From: Cenococcum geophilum 1.58
Lineage: Eukaryota; Ascomycota; Dothideomycetes; Gloniales; Gloniaceae
Assembly: GCA_001692895.1 (NCBI GenBank)
Contig: KV748188.1
Location: forward strand, 806,001 to 870,000
DNA: 64,000 bases
Direction: 5' to 3'
Part shown: positions 13,058 to 27,830 of the stretch, in pieces
Layout: the number at the start of each line of letters is the position of its first letter
Numbering within the stretch: the stretch's first letter is position 1
Program-made: the position numbers and the translations under genes
Notes under the pieces: model-generated
The model's database searches: none
What the model was told of the DNA's origin: nothing
What the model saw: the letters and a program-made list of their open reading frames with translations, nothing else

Positions 13058-15495
13058 ATTTATAGGTACTAAAATACGTCTTTTACTTCTCTGGTCCTTT
13101 AATTATTCCTCTAGATCCTTTAACGTTATAATTAAGGCTCCTTTAATATAAGTTATGGCCTTCTCTATAATAGGGTAGTCCTAGATAACTCGTTTATCTA
13201 ACTATATATAGAAATCTTCCCACTTATTATTATATCGTTGTCTATACTACTTTTAGTACAGCTGCTAGAGTATATATAGCTTATCCGTAAAGAAGTATCT
13301 TTTTATTACTATATTGTAATAGCCCTTTATATATCGTTCTTTAAACCTAGTAGAAATCCCTAAATCCTCTTTATTTTCTAGTTTAGTAAGCCACTTAGCT
13401 CTTAGTGTGCCTGCTTTAAGCCTATTGGTGATTTTTTATATAGGTGCTCTATCCCTTATATGTTTTAGTGTGCTAAATCTTTTATCTAGTTTCTATTCTT
13501 ACTATACGATAATTCTTTATCTAAATTCTTCTATGGTTTCTTTTAGTTTGCGTCTTGTAGATAGATCCTTAAAGTCTTCTTACTTTTTAATCTTAGTATT
13601 GTGTTCCTTAATAGTCCTTATTCGTGTCTAGAAATCTTAGTCCTATAAAATTCTTAATCCTAAGCTTGCTTCTATCTTAAGCTTTGTTTTAGCCTTAGCC
13701 TAATTAGGCTTGCTTAGTGTTCTTATCTCGTCTTAAGAGTCTTAAATCTTATTTATCTCGTCTTAAGAGTCTTATATCTTTAGGAAACTTCGTCCTAAGC
13801 TTATTTATATATTACTAAACTAAGCCATTACTTTGCTCTATTGGTTATCGTCTGTTATAGGTCCTTAAGCTTACCTTATCTTATTTTAAGAATCTTGGTC
13901 GTCTTATATCTTATCTTAAAAATCTTAAGCTTTTGGCCTTTTGCCTTTATTAAGTGCTAAAGTGGTTTACTATCCTACTTCTCTTACGTCTTATAAAGCG
14001 ATAGATATTATGTCTAGTGGGGTCTTAATCCCTATTAATATTCCCTATTCTATAGTGGAATTATTCTCTACCTTTTATATAATATCTCTAAGGTCTATAT
14101 ACTCCTAGTAAGCCGCCTTTATCGCCTTATTGTTATAAAATATTTTGCCTATATTAAATTTATTGTCCTTAATGTCCGATCTACGAACTAGTTTATTAGT
14201 TCCTTTATATTCCGCTAAATATAGCTTTTATAGCTAATAGCTTACGCCATACTTAGCGTCCTTATAAACTTAGTATATGTTATTATAATAAAACACAAAA
14301 CTTTTAATTAAATATTCTTTTGTTCCTTGTAGCATATTATTATCCCTTTATATATATATGTTGTTTACTAGTCTTATTCCTTTTACTACGTAGTAACTCT
14401 AGCCACTTTTATAGTCTTTAGCGTAATAACCCTATTTTCCGCAATTTATATAAGCTCTTTCTTTAAACTATTTTTCTTGCTATAGAGTCCGCCTAAACAT
14501 CTTTTGCTACTAAGATCCCTAGTTTAGCCTCTGCTCCTTAGACCTTTAATTACTTAATCCTTATCCTTTAGGTTTCCATAATTTCTTATTTTATTTCTTA
14601 GATTCTTTAGTACTACTTAAGTTTATTAGCTCTGCGCCATACTATAGTTTCTAACTTAGCTTTAGTTGTTATATACTTTACGCCTTATATAACTATAGAA
14701 CTCTATCTTAGCCTCTCTTAGCCTACTCCCTTTAGTAGATCTAATTGTTAATCTTAATTACTTAGTTTATTAGTTCCCTTAGGGTTTCCGTATCTTCTAT
14801 TAGGATAATTACGTCCTAAACTTTAGCCTTAAGTCCTTGCTTATACTATGCTATAAGCGCCTTATTATTCCACTTAACTTACGTTACTAGTATTTAGAAC
14901 TGCGTTATATACTTAATTACTAAGGTTCGTTATATAATGCCTTAGAGTTTTCTTTCCGCTATAGTTACTACCTTTAGGTCTCTAAACATCTATATAAGTC
15001 GTTCCATAAACCCTTCCTAGCTTATAAATATAAACCGTACTTCTTAATTAGTAGTTGTTATTTTATTCACTTGTATTTCCGTTAGGTAAGGCTTAAACTA
15101 TTTAAGTGCTCTTCCTAATAGGAATAGTCCCGTATACGCTATTCAATCTATAGGTATTAGCAGCTTCGCTCCTTCTTACGTAACTTTAAAGTATATTTAT
15201 ATAAGAAATCCTTTAAGTTTTAATTTTTCCCCTAAGTACCTTTTAATTAATAGTAACTTAATCTTTGCTGCTCCTATCCCATTAATCCTATTTTCTAACG
15301 TTATATTATTTTCTGTTAACTAGTTAACTATCTCTTATAACTATCTAACCGTCACAGGTTGCTATAAGTTAGTGTTTACTATATTGGTGTTATTACCTAA
15401 CCTTAAAGTAGTTGCCGCCGTTAATGGCGTCGTAGCTAGTGCTTTTAGTAGTATATTGTTTAACTTTATTAATACCGTAACTTTGGTAGTAAATA

Positions 15496-15916
15496 TATAA
15501 TAAAGCCTTATAGTAGGAACTACGGTGGACTTATTAATAGGCTGGGTATATAGGTAAATAAGAAGTTAATAACGTAATAATAACTAGTAGAGTGGTTGCC
15601 TAATAGATTAACTCTAATTATATTCTAAGATTTACTATAAAGGAGAGAACTATTTAGGTAGGGACTGTGGTCCTTTAAATACACAACTATACTTCTAAGA
15701 AATCCCCTTTATACGTGAGGTATGTATACTCTATTTACTCTATTATAGATCCTACAGATCCTATAGATTATATAGATCACGTTATATAACCTTAGTTACT
15801 ATTCCTCGTTATATAGCTCTACCGGTTCTATTTTAGACCGTACCTAAATTAACCAACTAGCTTCTTCTAACTCCTCTCTAAGTAGTCGTAATATTGTACT
15901 TAAAGCGTCTGTAATA
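15496..15916 (-). repeat. LTR (5' LTR in element sense) of Gypsy fossil 1
   Basis: About 421 bp, alignable end to end with the reverse complement of the LTRs at 54826, 57573 and 63576. It ends at the mutated TGTTAC terminus at 15916. The flank 15917-15921 is the only side of the target site visible, so a target duplication cannot be tested. Confidence 0.85.
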
Positions 15917-18900
15917 AGTTCCTTAATAATATTAAAGTAGGACTATAGTATATATATATAACATAAATACCGCTAATAAAAAAGCTAATAAAAACCTTAG
16001 TGCCCTTATCGCTTCTTAGATAGGAACTATTAACTCCTAAGTAAAAACTATCGCCGTTTTAAAACAATTAACCCCTATAATAATAGTAGTAACCTAGTAG
16101 AAAAAACGGAGATCTAAAGACCCGCTAATATTTAGTGGAAAAGGCACCCCACTAGAATAATAAGCTAATTTTAAGACCTAGTATATTAAGATTAAGGGAG
16201 TCTTTAACCGGGACTAGGACTACTTTAATATAGTTTAGCCCTAAATCCTTTATATCTCGGATATATTAGAGAATAAGGCCTATAAGTTTATTAAGTAGGG
16301 CCTAGAGCTTATATATAAGAACCCAAATAATACATCTATATAGAAATGGCCTATTAAGGAAGATATACTTAAAGACCTTACTACCTATTATAAGGTCTTT
16401 AATATAACCTAGGTCGCAAAGAATAAGCTTAACTATTTCCCCTAGGGCGAGCGTAATTACTAGTCCTAAAAGAGAGAGCTTAATAAGCTAATAGTCCGCG
16501 CTAAGAAGATAGATAAATAGAAGGTGGACCTACTTTAAAAGTTTATCTTTCTAAAGATAGAAGAGCTAGTACTTAGACTTGCCTATAAAATTAATAACAG
16601 CGACTATATAGGTTGGAGTAAGCAGATAAATATATTTACTAAGAACCTTATAAACTATATATACCGAGCTAACCTTAAAAAGAACGCTAACCACCGCCTA
16701 CCTGCCTAAGCCCCTACCCCTATATTAACCTTAACCCTAGCAATAACTAGAGAACCTATAAACCTTAATAGAATCTTAGATATAGAGTATAAGCGCTATA
16801 TTAATAATAGATTATACCTTACCTATAGCCTGCCTAGCTACTAAAAGGACGCCTATAACCTAATTAAGATAGTAAACCTAGTCTTAATACTACCCTATTA
16901 AATAACGCAAACTAATAACCGCGGACGCGGTAACTATAGAGTCTATTATAAACGCGGTAACTATAGAGCCTATTATAGCCGCGGTAAATAACCCCCCCCT
17001 TTAACCCTATAGCTTAGTTACTCTAAACTATATCCTATATAGGAGCCCAACCCGTTAATAACGCCTAGTATTAGCGAGGTATTATCTTCCTATACCCTAA
17101 CCAAGATTAAGACTAATACCGCTAGCTAAATAAATACTAGACCACCCCGCTAAGATAGCTCTATATCTTAGTTATTAAAAGGTAAACCCTTAGACTAAGT
17201 TACGTCTAAGGGTCTAAACTATATAAAGAGGAAGACGAGAAGATTAGGTCCCTATTACTAGATTAATTAATCCTTTCTATTAGTAAGCTACTACTTAATC
17301 TTAGATTAGTAAATAGTAATAAGAAATTAATCCTTATTTAAACCTAACTCTCCTTATTATATAACTTATACCCCTAAGTTTATATTAATATAGTAAGCCT
17401 AGTAGACTCCGGTAGTACTATAATAGCATTTACTAACGTAGAGTCTATTATAAGAAAGTATAATATTATAATTAAGAAGCTACTAGCACCTAGGCCACTG
17501 CGCCTTATAAATAGTATCCTAACTTTACTTATTACGGACTACTTTACCACCTAAATATTAATTGGCCTTTATACTAAAGCCATACTCTTTTTCGTTACTA
17601 AACTCTTACCTACTACCCTAATTATTTTAGGTATGCCCTAGCTTTAGAAGTATAAGCCCTATTCCAGCTTTAGGAAACTTAAAATCTACTTTAACTTAAA
17701 CTACTACTTTAGGTACTACCTCTTATAGGGGATAACTAACGGTAGTAGGGACGCCCTATATAAATACTTAGTACTACTAAGCCTAGTACCTAGGACTATA
17801 TATAAAGCCCTAATAGTAGAAGATATTCCTAATAAAGGGGAGCCTATATAGCTGTAAAGAAATAAAATAGTAGAAGACTAGACTACCCTAATACTTAAGA
17901 CTAAAATAACGGGCTAGCTAGCCCTACTAAGACTAAGGAAGAAGGTCCGCTTTACGCCACTACTATTTAAACCCTAGCCGCCTAGCCTAATACCTAGAAC
18001 TAAGCTATATACTATATATATACACTATAGCTTACGTTATAGTAAGAACTAGCTATAGAACTACTAAAACCTAAATAATAGAGTCCGCGCTACTATAACG
18101 CCTAACCTTACACCTATCTCCCGCGCGTACTATATAGGGCCGCCACCTTATTTCCGCCCCCCTAGGCTAACTAAGCTATACTAGCCTAGCCGTAGCACTA
18201 AAGAACCAAATACGCCCTAACCTAGACGATATTAAATGCACTTATACTATTAATTTTACCTAGTTCTATAAATAAAAAGACGTAAAGGTAATAAGAATCT
18301 ATATAGTGGAGCTAGTAGAACTAGTTAAATAAGATAAGCACTAATAGCTACTTAGAGAGCTGCCTATAGGCCTAATAGAAGTACCAAACCTATTAGAAAG
18401 GTCTTTCCGCCGGCTAGTAGAAGGCAACTATATAATAAAGGAAGCCCGTAAAGTGCTCCCCCCCTATTTCTATAACTTCCTTAAGATAAATCTAAAAACT
18501 AAACCTAAGCTTTTATATTGGAAGATAGTTAATACTAATATTAAAAATTTCCTAAAAGGCAAACCAAGATTAACCCGTAAAGACATTCTATAACGCCTAC
18601 TAAAGGAGTTTTATAAATATATTAAGCACTTTCTCCCTAAAAATATAGATAAGCTGCCCCTTTATTAACTATAGGACTATACAATTAAGACTATTTTTAG
18701 AAACTAGGCCCTATACTATAAAAATAGACCACTTTTACCTGCTAAACTTAGGTATAAAGAAGTAGATTAATAAGATACTAGATAAGGGTTTTATCCGCGA
18801 ATTAACCTTACCAGCTACTATACTACTCCTCCTTGCTACTAAGCCTGGCGGCGGTATATAAATTTACTATAACTACTAAGGCCTAAATATAGTTATAATT

Positions 18901-20723
18901 AAGAATTGGTACCCACTGCTACTAATCTATAAAACACTTAACGCACTTTATAGTGCTAAGTACTTTACTAAACTTAATATAATTACTATATTTAACCGGA
19001 TCCGGATTATAAAGGGCTATAAGTAGCTTATAGCATTTATTACCCAGTTTAGACTCTATAAAATACTAGTTATACTATTTAGCCTTTATAATATACCCGC
19101 TATATTTTAAAACTATATTAACTATATTCTATATAACGCCCTTAATAACTACTATACCGCCTACCTTAATAACGTTCTTATCTTTTTTAAAACACGCGCT
19201 AAGTATACTAAGTATATAAATTAAGTTATTTAAAGACTTAGTAATGCTAGACTTTAGATTAATATTAATAAGTTTAAGTTCTACTCTACTAAAACAAAAT
19301 ATCTTAGCTTAATTATTTTAACTAATAGTATAACTATAAACCCTAAGAAGGTATAGGCCTTACAGGAATAGAAGGACCTAATATTAATTAAAGAACTATA
19401 ATAATTTCTCGGCTTTGCGAACTTCTACTAATAATTTATCTAAGGCTACTTTATTATTGCTATACCTATAATAAAACTCCTAAAAAAGGATATTAGATAG
19501 CTATAGGGACTAAAATAAGCCAAATTATTTAAGGCCCTTAAGGAAGCCTTTACTTTAGCATTAGTATTAGCATACTATAACTATATAAAGAAAACAGTAG
19601 TAGAGATAGACGTATTAAATTAGGCTTCTAGCGGAGTCCTTTTCTAATATAATAATAACAGAAAATTAAAACTAGTTATATTCTTCTCCGTAAAGCACTT
19701 TATACTAAAGTATAACTATAAGATCTATAATAAAGAACTCTTAGCTATTATTAAGGCTTTAAAGGAATAGCGTCCTAAGCTATAAGGGACTAAGGAGCTA
19801 TTTAAAATTATTACCAACTATAAGAACTTATAAACGTTTATAACTACTAAGTAGTTAAATTAGCGCTAAGTCTAGTAGGCAGAGTTCCTTTTATAGTTTA
19901 ACTTTATAATTATATACAGACCTAATAGCAAAGCTATGCTCCCTAACGCCTTAAGCTAGCTACTAGGAATAAGGCCTAAGGACGCTAATAATAAATACCT
20001 CTACCACTAAGCCTAAGTCATTATACCGCCCTAGAAAATTAACCCTATAATCTTAGAAGAATTACTATATAAGTCCCGTAATTATAATAACGCGGAGTTT
20101 ATAGCTGCTCTAGACCCTAAAATAGCTAAAAAGCTATTAGATAAGTTAATCTAGTTAGGATACTAGGAGAATAAACTTATAAGAGATATAGTAGCGGCCC
20201 TACGTAATTAGAAAGCTCGCTATTAGCTAAAGAAGATTAGGAAATTACTCTATTATAATAAATTAGAATATAGTATTATTAACGGACAGATCTACTTCCG
20301 CTAACGTCTCTTTATCCCTAACGCCCTAAACTTCTACCTAGAAGTTACCCATTACTCTTATAGTAGTAGCCCCGCTAGTTATCCCAGTTAGGTTAAAACT
20401 CTTAACCTTTTAAACCAAATATACTGATGGTTAGAAATCTCCTAGTTTACGGCTACCTTTATTAAAGACTATACCCTATACTTTCGCACTAAGACCCCCT
20501 ATTCTACCCTACCTAGTTTTTTTAAGCTACTAAAATTACCTACTTACCCGTAGACCGATATCTTAATTAACTATATTATAACGCTGCCGGTATACTAATG
20601 CTATAGTAAGGTATATAAATATATCCTTATTATTATAGACCGCCTAACTAAAATATAATACCTTATTTTAGTAATAGGACTCTTAATAAAGGAGCTAGTT
20701 AATGGCTTTATTAATAATATATA

Positions 20724-20929
20724 TGTCGGGAATGAGGCAATTTGCCATCACGTAAGGCATATTGCCGTCACGTGAGGCATATTGCCGTCACGTGTCGACG
20801 TGGCCCTAGCGTGGCGAGGAACCTTAAGTTCCTCACCCCTTTCCTCATTCCTATAATTAAGCTTAATTAACCTTTTCTATTACTATATCTACTCGAGTAG
20901 TATTAGTGATTTGCCCTATGTTTCCAATA
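20724..20929 (+). repeat. 5' LTR of Copia fossil 2
   Basis: 206 bp, TGTCGGGAATGAGG to a mutated CCAACA end. Contains two near-identical tandem units with the core ATTGCCGTCACGTGAGGCAT and a further CACGTG E-box-like word next to GTCGACGTGG. Confidence 0.9.
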
Positions 20930-23900
20930 CTAATTAGTAGTTAAATACACAGTTAACTATAGAGCAGCTAGGTTATTAACAGAAGAGATAGTCTCGTATA
21001 GGGGTGCCATATACGCTTATATAGAATGGATCCCAGCGATACTATACTACCTTAAACTTGCGGAAAACTAATAATAGAAGTGTTACTAAGTACTAGGAGA
21101 TACCAAGTTGCGTCTATTACGCAGAATAATTACGTTTACGAAGATTTAGTTAAGTACTTTAGGTTAGAAGTGTTACTAAACCTAAGGTCCCAAGTCGACG
21201 TCCAAAACGCGTCGAATAACATCTTAAATTGCCTACCTTTTGACAGCAAACCTACGAGATCCTATAAAACCGAAAATCCTACCTACCTTTGACGTATGAC
21301 ACCTCGTCGATTCTACCTACTATGGCATTGACCTATTTGAAGAAGTATAAGAAAGATATTAACCCGAAGATATAGGACAGAGCTATAACCGACTTTATAA
21401 CCGCCGAGCAACAGGACCTAAATAGATTCTTAGTATATTGTATAGAATACTATAAAGACAGCGAATATAATAATACCGCGCTATAGTATTGTATAAAGAA
21501 GGACTTTATTAGATAGATAAAGGAAATATAGGTTCCTATAAATAAAGATATTATATGGGACTTCTGTAACTTCCTTTAGGAGTATAGAGTATTTATCCCT
21601 ATAGATGGGGGTAGTATTAGGGACAATATTTAGGAACACGTTATTAATGCAAAGGAAGAGCATAAATAGACTCCATAAGAGATTAAACACCAACTACGCA
21701 CTATAAAGAAGCTTAAATCACGATGGAATCCAAGTAATACACCACTAGAGACGCGTTCTAATTCTATTACTCCAGGCATAAGTTCTAACGTTCCACATCC
21801 ATCGCCTCCACCTCTGTCTTTAACTCCCCTGTATTAACTAGCTTAACCTATAGCCTTAATTAATAACCCCCAATAAGCGTAAGATCCCCTTGCTTCGCGG
21901 TCTAATAACCTTTAAACTTTGCCGACTAGATCTATATTACTATTACAGCCTACAATATAATGCAGCTAAACACCAATCGGAGGCACCTTAAAAATGCTTA
22001 TAGAGCTTATAAAGCTCTATTTAGAATAGGAGAAGAAGTTTAGTAGAGAACTGTATAATATCCTCAATTCAAAGTTACGCATCTTCTACGACTATTGCTA
22101 GAAGGTTCGACTAGAACCCAATTAATACCATATTGCTTATTTAGTCATACTTAAGGGCCGAGCTAGTACCTTCTATTATAATTATTTAGTAGAAAAAGGA
22201 TACTATTTTAACCGAATAATATATAAGATAAGATGCTACTTTAAAACAGAGGAGAATAAGCAGCAGTATATATTGGAGTAAAGAGAGACTACCTTTCTAA
22301 GAATTATTACTATAAACCCAGGTACCTCTTAACTTAATTATCTTCAAAAGCTCTTCGATTAACTTTAGATAATTTAGCGTGGTTTATCTAAATTATATTA
22401 AAAGGACTTCAGCCTACGCGATTAAGTTATTAGCGCATGCTAAGGTATTAAAGAATATAACCTTACTCTCTTTAACCCTATAAGTACTTATAAAGGAGTA
22501 TATACTTAATTAAGATCCTCTATCGGCACCGCCCTACGCTCTTAAAAAGTATAGTAATTTAACGCCTAACTCTAACCTACTTTGATCGACCTAGCTAAAC
22601 AACACGATTATAACTAAACTAATTAAACATATAGTAGTTATAGTAGGGGATACGGTAGAGGGTACAATTAATATTAACTATAAAGTAATCGTGGAGGTCC
22701 TTATAGAGGTTCATTTTATAACAATCGGCAGAAGAAATGCTATATTTATAAGAAGCCAAATTGCTAGTTAACTAGACACCCCCTTAATAGACAAAAGGAG
22801 GCATATAATAAGTTTCGCCAGAGCGCACAAAACGTTAAAAACTAAAAAGTCACTATAGCCTACTTCTAAAGCTTCCTGGTTTAATATAAAGGCGAAGAAG
22901 ATCTTAAGGGTAAGATTAATAAGGCTAAACAGCTCCTTATAGATATAGAAATTAAAGACTACTCTTCTAACTAATACTTTACTAAGTATAGTAAGGTAAA
23001 TGGTATATAAACCGTTGCTGTCCTTAATAACTAATCTATACTCCATTCTATTATAAGGTCAGATATCTTTAATAAGCTAAAGGAAAGTTCCGCGTTCTTC
23101 TTTAATAACAGATACTTAGCGAACGTCTTTTATAGTATTATACTAGATACTAGAGCTACAGGAGTATCTATAGTAGGAGAACCTTAAGTCTAAGCTCTTT
23201 AGCAGCTTAATAGTTCTATTTAGATTAACTAATTAACGGCAGGCCAATATATAATTCGCTTTGGCAAGGGTACTACAATCTCTTTTAGCACAATTAAGGT
23301 CCAAACCCCGTTAGGATATATTACTTTCCACGTTATTCCCGCGAATACCCCGTTCCTATTTTGCATCTAAGATATAAATAAATTAGGCGTTAAGCTTAAC
23401 AACCTTAAGAATATGCTTATTTAGGGAGATAATTGGGTGCCCGTCGTACGCAAGTGGGGTTACCCTTAGTTACTCCTTTAACAGCTAAAAAGGAGCGTTG
23501 CTTAAAGTCACTTAACTAAGTTAGAGCTACGTTAACTACATCATTGTTTTAGCCACCCATTTGTTTACTAACTACTTAGGGTTCTTTAATAAGTAGGTTA
23601 TAAAGTTAAGGTTAAGGCGATTAAACATCTTATAAAGTACTACTATTACTACCAAATAAACCAGAAGTCCCCCGGCCGATTTAAGTTTACCCTTAAAAAC
23701 AACTATAACTTTAACTTCTATATTATTATAGATGTTATATATCTTAGCGGCAAGCTAGTACTCTAAGTTATTAACTTCTTAACCTCCTTCTAAGCCGCAC
23801 GCTTTTTAAAAGATATATTAGCTAGGAACGTATAGGATACTCTTTAATTATGCTAGATTAATGTCTACCTAAGACCCCCTAATTAAATCGTTTATAATAT

Positions 23901-26356
23901 AAAAAAGAACTTCTTATCTACGGAGTTTTAATAATAGGTAAAGGCAATAACAATTAAAGTCAAGGAAGTCCCCGTTAAGGCATATAATAGTATTAAAAAG
24001 GTAGAACGATACCATACGCCATTACGCCGCGTATATAAGATTATTTCTTTAAAACTAGAGGGTGCTAGCGAAAAGCTTATCTTATAGATGGCTGTTAAGG
24101 CTATTAATAATACCGCTAGCCTAGATGGGCTTATACCTACGTTGCTAGTCTTTAGCGCTTACCCTTAAATAACTAATAATTCTCTACTATCTCCCTCTAT
24201 TATATAATGAGCTAAGGCGATTTATAAGGCAATAAAGGAGGTATAACGTCTCTACGCTATGCGCTAGGTTAATAACGCGCTAGGAATAAGAAATGGCCTA
24301 AATACCTTAACTATGCTTAATCTGCCACTCCAATCTAAGGTACGCGTATAGCGTAAAAAGGGAGGATAGTTAGGCCTATATAAACTTATTATAATTAATA
24401 GTTAGACTTATACTCTTTAGATACCCTATAGACCTACTTAATTCCGTTTAACTATTATTAAGCCTTACTATAAAGATAACAGTTCTAAGCCTTTATAGGA
24501 TACCCTAGAAGATACCCCAAGAGATGCCCTAGAGGAGAACTATAATTAACGTGCCCTAGAAGGCGACTACAACCCTAATACAACTATAGTAGATACGCCG
24601 TAACTATGACGCGGTAGAGGTCGCCTAAAAGGATTACGAAACCGCTAATACCTTATTAATTTTAAAGAGTAACTTATTACCGCTATTGAGAATAGAGTTA
24701 AGCTGTTAATAGCCTTTATAACAGCTAAAGAGAAGGCTAACTTTAAGCTCGCAAAACAGCTCTAAAAAAAAGGCCGTATTATAACTTTAGGAGCTCCTTT
24801 CTAAGCATTTAATAAGTAGGAGATTAACGGTCTTATTATAAGAGGAGTTTTTAAGTTTAAGAAGTATGACCCTACTAAGTTTAATAGGGTTTGCATATTT
24901 AGGTTAAGAATAGTTAATAAGATTAAAGGTAAAGCTACCGATACCCCATTTAAGAAGTTAAGGCTAGTTATTTAAGGTTATAACGATAATAGTAAGGAAG
25001 TAATTCTTATATAATCCCCTATAATTTAACAAGCTAGTTAGTAAGTTATTATTGCGCTAGCTCCCTCCTTAATAAAGAATAGAATGGCGGTTTATTTATA
25101 AGATATTACCTAGGCCTATACCTAATTAGAGACACGCCTTTAGCGCTTAATACTAGTATACCTTCTAGAGCAAATTCGCTACCAATATCCTAAAGATACG
25201 ATTATAGTTATGCTTAAGCCACTATATGGAATCGCAGAGGCAGGAACTCATTAGTGGGCTACTTATAGCAAGCACTATAAAGAGAAGCTTTTAATAACTA
25301 CTTCTATATTTAATCCCTACTTCCTTATTACAGCTATAGGAACTCTATTTAGAATTGTTAGTATATAAACTAATAATATAATTATCCTAGGAGATAACCA
25401 ATTCTTAGCTCTTAAAGAAGATAAGCTAGTAAAGGTAAACCTTATAGTAAAGCTAAAGGAAAGACTTAATTTAATAACACTATTGCTCTTTAATAGATGT
25501 ATCCTCTCCCTAAATAAGGATTCCATTACTTTACGCTAGAAGGGTTAAGGCAAGAAGATTAACGTTATTAATGTTAATTCTTTAAAGCAAGGATACGTGG
25601 AGCAATGCGCTTACGGAGCTTATATTACTTCTATCTATTAACCCAAAGCTTCCTTTAATCTCTCTATTGCCGCTTAATACCAGAAACTAACTAAGGAGGA
25701 CGTTCTTGCCCTAAATAAGCGCCTTTTTTAGCAAATAAACCATCTTAATTGGGGACTACTCTATATACCTATTAACCTTCCCACCGCTAAGCTCTTTGTA
25801 TTTATTAATGGATTATTTACAAATAATAAAGACTTTAGCTCCTAGCTAGGATATAAGATTATTATCACAAATAAATCTGCTAAAGAGAATAACTTTATAA
25901 TCCACGGTAATCTTATCTATTAGAGCTTAACCAAGAGTAAGCGCGTTATTTAAAGCGTCCTAGCGTCAGAAATATATAGAATGGTTGGCGGAGTTAATAT
26001 AGCAATTGCAATTGAAACTACCCTTAAGATAATTATAAACCGGCTTAAACTTCCCGCTATTCCTATAATCGTATACACCGACTTATATTCCCTCTATAAG
26101 TATTTAGTTAAGCTTAGTACTATAAAGAAGAAACGTCTTATAATTAACATTATAGCACTTTGGCAATTCTATGAGCGTTAAGAGCTCTTTAAGATCCGAT
26201 AGATTAATAGTTAAGATAACCCGGTAGATGTAATAACGAAGGCAAACCCAAATAAGGCACTAGAGACGTTCGTTAACATAAATACTCTACGTATACGAGT
26301 TAAAGGTTGGGTTAAGAGGAAGTAGGAGATAAAGTAGTTTGAAAGCAACCAATCAG

Positions 26357-26383
26357 GATTTTCCATGCCCGGCATAGAAAATC
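26357..26383 (+). other. 27-nt hairpin in Copia fossil 2 3' untranslated part
   Basis: 13-bp arms (GATTTTC... and ...GAAAATC) with one mismatch around a one-base loop. It is the end part of the longer module found at 7265-7419 and 27831-27999; this copy lacks the upstream 120 or so bases of that module. Confidence 0.7.
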
Positions 26384-26579
26384 GCTATTAGCTCGCTTAC
26401 TACTAGCGCCTTAGCGGCCTACCCGTCTTCGCGTTATCCGCCAAATTCTGCCAACTACCGCATTGTCGCATATTGTCGCATATTGTCTAGTATTGTTACA
26501 TATTATCTAGTATTATCGCATCCTATCTGTTTGTGTATATATATATATATATAGCAACCACAAAAAGAAGAGTTACCAG

Positions 26580-26785
26580 TGTCGGGAATGAGGCAATTTA
26601 CCGTCACGTAAGGCATATTGCCGTCACGTGAGGCATATTGCCGTCACGTGTCGACGTGGCCCTAGCGTGGCGAGGAACCTTAAGTTCCTCACCCCTTTCC
26701 TTATTCCTATAATTAAGCTTAATTAACCTTTTCTATCACTATATCTACTCAAGTAGTATTAGTGATTTGCCCTGTGTTTCCAACA
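26580..26785 (+). repeat. 3' LTR of Copia fossil 2
   Basis: 206 bp partner of 20724-20929, ending TGTTTCCAACA, followed by the ATATA target duplication. Confidence 0.9.
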
Positions 26786-27830
26786 ATATATAAGCTCTAT
26801 AGTGCACTAAGCATAATTATCTCTAATTATAGTATATAATTTATTAGCAGCTTCTAGCGATAACTATGTAAACGCCTTAAGATAACCTTATAACTAAGCT
26901 TAGCCTAATACTTAGAAATAGACGGCCAAACTAAAATTATTAACGCTGCCGTAAACAAATACCTTTATACTTTTATTAGCTTTATATAGAATAACTAGGT
27001 TAACTACCTACTACTTATTAAGTTTACTATAAATAACTAAGTTAATAAGAGTACAGGCATCTCCCTATTTTTTTATAAACTATAGCTTTAACCCTTGCCT
27101 TAGAATTAAGCCTACTAGCCCCTACCTACTAATACTATTAGTATAAGTAAAGAAAGAGTTCTTCCGCATAGACTTTATAGCCAACCGCTTTAAGCAGATA
27201 TTAACACAGCTTAAGGCCCTAGCCTGGATTTTATAGTAATGCTATAAAAACAATGCTAATACCTATAGGGATAAGAGCGCGTTATTCTATAAAGGCGATA
27301 TAGTTATAGTTAGCTTAAAAAATATAAAGATAAATAAACCTAAGAAGAAATAGGACGATAAATGGGACGGCCTGTACCCTATACTCGCAGTATATTAAGG
27401 GGTAGTCGTAGTAGACCTTTTAAACTATATCTAAGTAAATAAATCCTTTTATATATATAAGGTCCGCCTCTAGGCTGCTAAAGAGATCCCTAGCTAAGCA
27501 AATATTAATACCATAGAGCGCCGTAATATATAAGGATAAGTAATAGAGAGAGATAATGACGGTAATATAGAAGATAAATAGGAGTTTAAGAAAATCCTTA
27601 ATATATATAACGAAGACCCCTAGGGCCTAACTTATAAGATTAAATAGAAATATTATAAGGATATAACCTAGTAGCTAGAGGAAGACCTAAAGGGTTATAA
27701 ATAAGCTATATAGCGCTTTTATAAGTAATACCCTAAGAAGCTAAGACCCCCAGACTAGGTATAAGATAAGAAAAAGTCACGCTAAGGTCACGGCCGACTA
27801 CCATATTAAAATTTGTGGTAGTTAAGATAT

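Larger units (their letters stand above)
1..15916 (-). mobile_element. Gypsy chromovirus fossil 1 (minus strand, runs off left edge)
   Basis: A Ty3/Gypsy retroelement read on the minus strand. Its upstream LTR is at 15496-15916 and its downstream LTR is cut by the window edge (1-107). The internal part resembles, in reverse complement, the element at 57573-64000, including gag, pol and a C-terminal chromodomain region around 840-970. It is interrupted by a TIR element (1548-3784) and by a Copia element (6908-13057). The element is broken, with very many breaks, nearly all of the C-to-T/G-to-A kind expected of RIP. Old relative to the solo LTRs further right. Confidence 0.88.
20724..26785 (+). 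mobile_element. Copia fossil 2, nested in Gypsy fossil 2
   Basis: 6062 bp with LTRs at 20724-20929 and 26580-26785 and a perfect 5-bp target duplication ATATA (20719-20723 and 26786-26790). Gag, protease, integrase, reverse transcriptase (about 24900-25600) and RNase H (about 25780-26320) follow in the usual Copia order. The LTRs differ at only a handful of sites, so the insertion is younger than its host element, yet the coding part is broken many times in RIP style. Same family as 6908-13057. Confidence 0.92.
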
